A DNA stretch of 64,000 nucleotides, taken from assembly GCF_000023105.1 (NCBI RefSeq), contig NC_012669.1, forward strand, positions 1,116,001 to 1,180,000, in the 5' to 3' direction. Under the pieces are notes generated by a model, which saw only the letters and a list, made by a program, of their open reading frames with translations, ran no database searches and was not told the origin of the DNA. A program made the position numbers and the translations under genes. How positions within the stretch are numbered: the stretch's first letter is position 1; the number at the start of each line of letters is the position of its first letter. This stretch comes from Beutenbergia cavernae DSM 12333 (lineage in GTDB: Bacteria; Actinomycetota; Actinomycetes; Actinomycetales; Beutenbergiaceae). Of this stretch, positions 59,509 to 64,000 are shown piece after piece.

Positions 59509-60320
59509 GTACCGAAGCAGCCATCCGGGTGCAGGGAATCGAGAAGGCGTACGGGGAGCTCTCCGTGCTACGGGGCGTGGACTTCGACGTCGCGCGGGGC
59601 AGCATCTTCGCCCTGCTGGGGTCGAACGGCGCGGGCAAGACCACGCTCGTGCGCATCCTGTCCACGCTGCTCAAGGCGGACGCCGGGGCGGCGAGCGTGC
59701 ACGGGTTCGACGTCGCCTCGCAGGCCGGCGACGTGCGCGAGTCCATCAGCCTGACGGGCCAGTTCGCGGCCGTCGACGAGGTGCTCACCGGGCGGGAGAA
59801 CCTCGTGCTGATCGCGAAGCTGCGGCACCTGAAGAACCCGGGCGCGATCGCCGACGACCTGCTCGGCCGCTTCTCGCTGACCGACGCCGGGAGCCGCCCG
59901 GCGTCGACGTACTCCGGTGGCATGCGGCGTCGGCTCGACATCGCGATGAGCCTGATCGGCAACCCGCCGATCATCTTCCTCGACGAGCCGACGACGGGTC
60001 TGGACCCGCAGGCGCGCATCGACGTCTGGCAGACCGTGAAGCAGCTCGCCCACGGCGGCACCACGGTGCTGCTCACCACGCAGTACCTCGACGAGGCCGA
60101 GCAGCTCGCCGACCGCATCGCGATCCTCCACCGGGGCACGATCATCCAGAACGGCACGCTGGCGGAGCTCAAGGCGCTGCTCCCGGCCGCGAAGGTCGAG
60201 TACGTCGAGAAGCAGCCGACCCTCGAAGAGGTCTTCCTCACCCTCGTCGGCGAGACCGGCGAGACGGACACGACCGCCGGCACGGACGCCGCTGCAGCGG
60301 CAGGAAAGGAATCCCGATGA
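59505..60320 (+). CDS. DrrA-like ABC transporter ATP-binding protein
   Basis: 271 residues. Walker A GSNGAGKTT, Q-loop SLTGQFAAVDEVLTG, signature YSGGMRRRLDIA, Walker B IIFLDEPTTGLDPQ, and the DrrA-type C-terminal domain (QPTLEEVFLTLVG). GTG 59505 overlaps the DUF1048 stop and follows GAGGAG. It pairs with the permease that begins at its stop. Probable drug or lipid exporter. Confidence 0.95.
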   Translation: MSTEAAIRVQGIEKAYGELSVLRGVDFDVARGSIFALLGSNGAGKTTLVRILSTLLKADAGAASVHGFDVASQAGDVRESISLTGQFAAVDEVLTGRENLVLIAKLRHLKNPGAIADDLLGRFSLTDAGSRPASTYSGGMRRRLDIAMSLIGNPPIIFLDEPTTGLDPQARIDVWQTVKQLAHGGTTVLLTTQYLDEAEQLADRIAILHRGTIIQNGTLAELKALLPAAKVEYVEKQPTLEEVFLTLVGETGETDTTAGTDAAAAAGKESR

Positions 60321-61081
60321 CCACGCACGTCCTGGCCGACACCCGCGTCCTCACCGGCCGCTCGCTGACGCACATCGTCCGCAGCCCCGACACGATCATC
60401 ACCACTGCTGTCACGCCGATCGCGCTGATGCTGATCTTCGTCTACGTGTTCGGCGGCGCCATCGACACGGGGTCCGGCGGTTCGTACATCAACTACATGC
60501 TGCCCGGCATCCTGCTCATCACCATCGCGTCGGGGATCGCCTACACGTCGTACCGGCTGTTCCTCGACCTGCAGGGCGGCATCGTCGACCGGTTCCAGTC
60601 GATGCCGATCGCCAGATCGAGCGTGCTCTGGGCGCACGTGCTCACGTCCCTGGTGGCGAACCTCGTCTCGATCGCCATCGTCATCGGCGTCGCGCTGCTC
60701 ATGGGATTCCGCACCGGGGCGTCGGTGGTGGCCTGGCTCGCCGTCGCCGGGATCCTCGCCCTGTTCACCCTCGCACTGACGTGGGTCGCCGTGATCGCCG
60801 GGCTCTCGGCGAAGACCGTCGACGGCGCGAGCGCGTTCAGCTACCCGCTGATCTTCCTGCCGTTCATCAGCTCGGCGTTCGTGCCGACCGACACGATGCC
60901 CGGCCCGGTCGCCTGGTTCGCCGAGAACCAGCCGGTGACGTCGATCGTCAACACCATCCGGGCGCTGTTCGCCCAGGAACCCGTCGGCAACGACATCTGG
61001 ATCGCCCTGGCCTGGCTGGTCGGGATCCTCGTCGTGGCCTACGTCTTCGCGGTCCGCATCTACCGCCGCAAGATCTCGTAG
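60317..61081 (+). CDS. DrrB-like ABC-2 type permease
   Basis: 254 residues with six membrane helices. It opens VLADTRVLTGRSLTHIVRSPDTI and has the ABC-2 signature YPLIFLPFISSAFVPTDTMP. ATGA overlap with the ATPase gene. The operon ends at a strong hairpin (61101-61147). Confidence 0.94.
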   Translation: MTTHVLADTRVLTGRSLTHIVRSPDTIITTAVTPIALMLIFVYVFGGAIDTGSGGSYINYMLPGILLITIASGIAYTSYRLFLDLQGGIVDRFQSMPIARSSVLWAHVLTSLVANLVSIAIVIGVALLMGFRTGASVVAWLAVAGILALFTLALTWVAVIAGLSAKTVDGASAFSYPLIFLPFISSAFVPTDTMPGPVAWFAENQPVTSIVNTIRALFAQEPVGNDIWIALAWLVGILVVAYVFAVRIYRRKIS

Positions 61082-61100
61082 GGAGCGACCGAGACGTCGC

Positions 61101-61147
61101 CATCGGGCGCGGCAGGTGACCAGAACGGTCACCTGCCGCGCCCGATG
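61101..61147. terminator. 21-bp perfect hairpin after the exporter operon
   Basis: Perfect inverted repeat 61101-61121 with 61127-61147 around the loop AGAAC; a shorter imperfect outer stem (GAGACG/CGTCTC) extends it. No T-run follows. It is the strongest factor-independent terminator candidate in the window. Confidence 0.75.
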
Positions 61148-61201
61148 TCGTCGCGTCTCGGCGCAGCGCGTGAGGAAGCCCGTTTCGAGTGCGGGCGGTA
61201 C

Positions 61202-61375
61202 ATGACCATCCCGGAGAACAGGCCCGAGATCCGATACGACCCAGACCTGCTGCGCGTGTGGTGCCTCGGTTCGGACGAGCAGTGGCACCTCACCTGGGAC
61301 GGGAGCGCGTACCTCGTGGTCGCGCGCTGGGTGACGGCGGGTGCCATCGGCCTCGGCAGTGCCCTGGCGCTGTGA
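61202..61375 (+). CDS. Small hypothetical protein before the second Y-family polymerase
   Basis: 57 residues from ATG 61202. The N-terminal half is polar (ENRPEIRYDPDLLRVWCLGS) and the end hydrophobic (RWVTAGAIGLGSALAL). The stop is two bases before the polymerase ATG, which suggests one transcript. An in-frame GTG/ATG at 61145 would start inside the terminator hairpin and is less likely. The family is not recognised and it may not be real. Confidence 0.45.
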   Translation: MTIPENRPEIRYDPDLLRVWCLGSDEQWHLTWDGSAYLVVARWVTAGAIGLGSALAL

Positions 61376-61377
61376 CG

Positions 61378-62535
61378 ATGGCTGGTGATCTCGCGGCTTC
61401 ATCGCCTGGACCGCGCCTGACGCTCGGGCGCCCTCCGTTGGGCACGCCGGGGGATCTCTGGTTGTCTGCTGGCGTGGACGCCACCGACGGCGAGATCGAG
61501 CGCACGGCCTGGGTGCTCCACCTCGACCTCGACCAGTTCATCGCCGCGGTGGAGGTGCTGCGCCGGCCCGAGCTCGCCGGGAAGCCGGTCGTCGTCGGCG
61601 GGTCGGGAGACCCGACACAGCGGCGGCAGGTCGTCGCGACGGCGTCCTACGAGGCGCGAGAGTTCGGCGTGCACTCCGGCATGCCGCTCACCGTGGCGCA
61701 CCGGCGTTGCCCCGATGCCGTGTTCCTGCCGTCCGACCACGCCGCGTACGACGAGGCGTCGCTGCACGTCTGGGCGACCGTGCGCACGTTCCCGGTCCTC
61801 GTGGAGGAGCTCGGCTGGGACGAGGGGTTCATCGGTGCACGAACTGCCGACCCGGAGGCTCTGGCTCGCGCGGTCCAGGCGGCGGTGCTCGAGGCGACCG
61901 GACTGCACTGCTCGATCGGGGTCGGGGACAGCCGCCTGCGCGCGAAGACGGCCACGGGCTTCGCGAAGCCGCGCGGCGTGCACCGGCTGACTGCCGAGAC
62001 GTGGATGCCGGTGATGGGTCAGCGGCCGACGCGCGACCTGTGGGGCGTGGGCCCGCGCATCTCGGAGCGACTCGCGGGGCTCGGGATCCGTACGGTCGCG
62101 GATCTCGCGGCGGCCGACGAAGCCGCTCTCGTCGCCGAGTTCGGGCCCACGAACGGGCCGTACGTGCTCGACCTCGGCCGCGGCGGCAGCGACGCCCGCG
62201 TCGCGAGCGGGCCGCCGCCGCGGATGGGGCGCAGCCGGGAGGTGACGTTCCCGATCGACCTGACGGACGCCGTCGACGTCCTCGGGCACGTGCTCGAGAT
62301 GGCGCGGGAACTGACGACGGCGACGCTCGCCGACTCGCGTCTCGTCGCCAGGGTCGCGGTGAAGGTGCGCGAGGCGCCGTTCTTCACGTCGACCAAGATC
62401 GCGAAGGTCCTCCCGGGGCCGACGGCGGAGGTGGCGGTCGTGGAGGAGACGGCGGCCCGGGTGCTCGAACGCTTCGGCGAGCTGCGGCCGGTGCGGCTGC
62501 TCGGCGTCCGCGTGGAGTACGACCGGCCCGCCTGA
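61378..62535 (+). CDS. Second, diverged Y-family DNA polymerase
   Basis: 385 residues. Catalytic motif 1 is VLHLDLDQFIAAVE (about 46-59) and motif 2 LGWDEGFIGA (Asp-Glu near 148-149), so the acidic residues are kept though the context differs from the usual SIDEAFLD. The thumb motif is DLWGVGPRISERLAGLGI. The protein stops soon after the little finger (RLLGVRVEYDRPA) and has no clear beta-clamp motif, like mycobacterial DinB2-type enzymes. GTG 61474 is an alternative start. Confidence 0.88.
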   Translation: MAGDLAASSPGPRLTLGRPPLGTPGDLWLSAGVDATDGEIERTAWVLHLDLDQFIAAVEVLRRPELAGKPVVVGGSGDPTQRRQVVATASYEAREFGVHSGMPLTVAHRRCPDAVFLPSDHAAYDEASLHVWATVRTFPVLVEELGWDEGFIGARTADPEALARAVQAAVLEATGLHCSIGVGDSRLRAKTATGFAKPRGVHRLTAETWMPVMGQRPTRDLWGVGPRISERLAGLGIRTVADLAAADEAALVAEFGPTNGPYVLDLGRGGSDARVASGPPPRMGRSREVTFPIDLTDAVDVLGHVLEMARELTTATLADSRLVARVAVKVREAPFFTSTKIAKVLPGPTAEVAVVEETAARVLERFGELRPVRLLGVRVEYDRPA

Positions 62536-62545
62536 CGTGACGGCG

Positions 62546-62941
62546 TCAGGTCAGCTGGGACGTCGCGCCGAGCTCGTGGGCGACGTCGGCGAGCGTCCCG
62601 GCGAACGACTCCCTGGTCCGCGCGGCGAAGCCCACGAAGAACCCGTTCGCGAGGCCGACGCCCCAGCGCGCGCGGTTCGCCACGTTCCGCACGCGGTGCT
62701 CGACGAGCGTGCCGTCGGGATGCGTGCTCACCGTCCACTCGCCGCGATACCACCAGCCGCCCTGGATCGCGAGGTGGTCGGCGGCAAGCTCGACCGTGGA
62801 CCGGTGCCCCGGGGTGTCCTCGACGACGAACGTGCCCTCCGGGTGGGGACCGCCGGGCAGCAGCGACGCGACGAGGGCGTCCCGGACGCGGTCCGGCGGT
62901 GCGGTCACGACGCCCGACACCTCGGTGATCATGCGGGCCAC
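62546..62941 (-). CDS. SRPBCC-like (START/Bet v1 fold) protein
   Basis: 131 residues. Pattern of an N-terminal helix after TEVSGVVTAPPDRVRDALVA, central strands (GEWTVSTHPDGTLVEHRVRN) and a long C-terminal helix (TRESFAGTLADVAHELGA) fits the SRPBCC fold, which binds hydrophobic ligands. GTG 62941 has GGGAGG 9 bases upstream; ATG 62932 is possible. It is convergent with the polymerase gene. Function unknown. Confidence 0.75.
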   Translation of the reverse strand: MARMITEVSGVVTAPPDRVRDALVASLLPGGPHPEGTFVVEDTPGHRSTVELAADHLAIQGGWWYRGEWTVSTHPDGTLVEHRVRNVANRARWGVGLANGFFVGFAARTRESFAGTLADVAHELGATSQLT

Positions 62942-63064
62942 TCGACGTCCCTCCCGTGCGGGGCGACGGCGTGATCGCCGTCGTCCGCATGCGATCCTGC
63001 CACTCGCGTCCGCTGGCGCGTGCTGCGGTCCGGTGCGTCGCTGGCAGCTGATCCGTGTGTCAGT

Positions 63065-63090
63065 GCCTCCGGGTCACCGGTGTCGGAGGC
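63065..63090. promoter_or_regulatory. Inverted repeat upstream of the 63109 gene
   Basis: GCCTCCG (63065-63071) and CGGAGGC (63084-63090) enclose a 12-base loop containing CACCGGTG. It is placed 19 bases before the ATG, where it could be an operator or mask the start. The rest of the 62942-63108 gap shows nothing clear. Confidence 0.35.
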
Positions 63091-63108
63091 GTCTGGCAGC
63101 GTCCGGGC

Positions 63109-63588
63109 ATGACACAGCAGACGAAGATCGACCGGGTGCTCGAGGAGTTCCTCGACGCCCAGTCACGGGGCCGCTCGCCGGCCACCGGCGAACGGTACGC
63201 GCGGGTGATCGCGCAGCTGCGGGAGTTCCTCGACGTCGTCGAGGTGGACGCGATGCTCGGCACGGATCCCGGCACGATGCTGCGCGCCGAGCGGGAGTTC
63301 GGAGCCTCCGGTGCGTTCGCCAGGGTGTTCGATCCTGCCGAGCTCGCCGTGTGCCTGCGCGCGTTCCTCGCACCCGAGTGGCGGCTCGAGCCGCGGGCGC
63401 TGTGGGTCACGCAGGTCAGCCTGGTCGGCCGGTTCGTCACCTGGCTCCGCCGGCACGGCTGGATCGACATGCGTGTGTGGGCGTGCGCCGTGTGGGACGT
63501 CGAGGCGGAGGTCGTGCGGCAGCGCGAGCTCATCCGCGCGGTCGCGGCACAGGGCGGGCGGTCCGCCACCGGTGCTCCGGGTCCGTGA
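63109..63588 (+). CDS. Hypothetical protein resembling an integrase core-binding (SAM-like) domain
   Basis: 159 residues, mostly helical. VLEEFLDAQSRGRSPATGERYARVIAQLREFLD and LVGRFVTWLRRHGWIDM resemble the N-terminal arm/core-binding domain of tyrosine recombinases, but no catalytic domain (R-H-R-Y) follows. ATG 63109 is chosen. It could be a remnant or an independent DNA-binding protein. I do not recognise a named family. Confidence 0.55.
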   Translation: MTQQTKIDRVLEEFLDAQSRGRSPATGERYARVIAQLREFLDVVEVDAMLGTDPGTMLRAEREFGASGAFARVFDPAELAVCLRAFLAPEWRLEPRALWVTQVSLVGRFVTWLRRHGWIDMRVWACAVWDVEAEVVRQRELIRAVAAQGGRSATGAPGP

Positions 63589-63612
63589 CGGAGCCAGTGG
63601 CGTGGCCGGGCC

Positions 63613-64000
63613 TCAGCCGACGTGGCTCGCTGCCCTGGCCCCGAGCGCGGCGAACCCGTCCCGCCAGGTGGGGTGGTCGAGGCGGAACCCGAGCTCGCGG
63701 AGGCGGGCGTTGCTCACCGCGCGGCCCGGCGGGACGTCGTCGGGCGCCGGTGGCGGCGGGAGGCCGACGGCGGAGGCGAACGCCGCCCATCCACTCGCCG
63801 AGCGGCGCGGGATCGTCGTCGACGACGTTGACGACGCCGGCCGGCCAGTCGAGAGCGGCTGCGGCGGCGCGTGCGGCGTCGGCGACGTGGACGAAGCTCG
63901 TGATCGCGGAGCGACGGTCGGCGAGCCGGCCGCCGCGGGCGTCCTCGACGGCCGCGCCGTCGACGTCGAACCAGGTGCCCGGCCCGTACACCAGCCCGTA
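63613..64000 (-). pseudogene. NAD-dependent epimerase/dehydratase, frameshifted and partial
   Basis: The 5' end lies beyond the window. The visible part reads YGPGTWFD, SFVHVADAARAAAAALDWPA and VVNVVDDDPAPLGEWM, typical of extended SDR epimerases. After EWM the frame breaks: the continuing family sequence (AAFASAVGLPPPPAPDD ... FRLDHPTWRDGFAALG) is in the next frame and ends at TGA 63615-63613. One extra G in the GGG at 63786-63788 explains it. It may be a true frameshift or a sequencing error. Confidence 0.7.

Overview
The window is high-GC actinobacterial DNA. The gene order glmU-prs-rplY(ctc)-pth ... mfd-(SurA_N lipoprotein)-mazG-eno-ftsB/divIC-DUF501-ppx is a conserved actinobacterial housekeeping block. 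GTG starts, ATGA/GTGA overlaps and TAnnnT-N6-start (leaderless) promoters are frequent. The gene content fits Micrococcales, near Cellulomonadaceae/Promicromonosporaceae; I cannot name a species.

Layout. 1-1,340: GntR and TetR regulators and a tRNA-Gln. 1,480-2,930: a processive-type membrane GT2. 3,050-7,870: glmU, prs, a lone Uma2-type gene, rplY and pth. 7,900-37,150: a large surface-polysaccharide region lying where pth is often followed closely by mfd. It holds a TagD-like cytidylyltransferase and CDP-alcohol transferase, many glycosyltransferases, Wzx, Wzy, a Wzz/BY-kinase fusion, UDP-glucose dehydrogenase, a GT2-GtrA/GT-C pair, an acyltransferase, an ABC exporter and large secreted repeat proteins. 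37,150-41,320: a GGCT-like gene and mfd. 41,430-44,100: a secreted metallophosphoesterase with a 33-proline linker. 44,180-51,340: SurA_N lipoprotein, phosphatase, mazG, eno, ftsB-like, DUF501, dinB (antisense) and ppx. 51,460-58,360: accessory and housekeeping genes (hydrolase, VOC protein, PadR/HAAS pair, YbaK deacylase, UdgB, NDH-2, methyltransferase). 58,457-64,000: a tRNA with a UAA anticodon, a PadR-DUF1048-DrrAB operon, a second Y-family polymerase, small genes and a frameshifted NAD-epimerase at the edge.

How it works together. The central region encodes a Wzx/Wzy-type polymer system. UDP-glucuronate supply (ugd), glycosyltransferases, flippase, polymerase and chain-length kinase are present, but no priming polyprenyl-phosphate sugar transferase is visible. 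The cytidylyltransferase/CDP-alcohol transferase pair suggests phospho-alditol decoration.

The most interesting observation is a shared promoter design. Two same-strand TCACCC(C) boxes 21-22 bp apart precede a TAnnnT-like -10, with the first box 60-61 bp upstream of the -10. This occurs at five promoters: a secreted LamG/PKD protein, the Wzz/BY-kinase operon, the GT2-GtrA operon, the secreted phosphoesterase beyond mfd, and a methyltransferase 17-45 kb from the others. A sixth site has three GGGTGA boxes exactly 21 bp apart, upstream of the cytidylyltransferase operon. This looks like an undescribed envelope regulon. Other points of note are a 74-bp perfect loopless palindrome, a dispersed repeat that has become three in-frame 19-residue repeats of an acyltransferase, and a secreted domain of about 200 residues present in three copies in two proteins.
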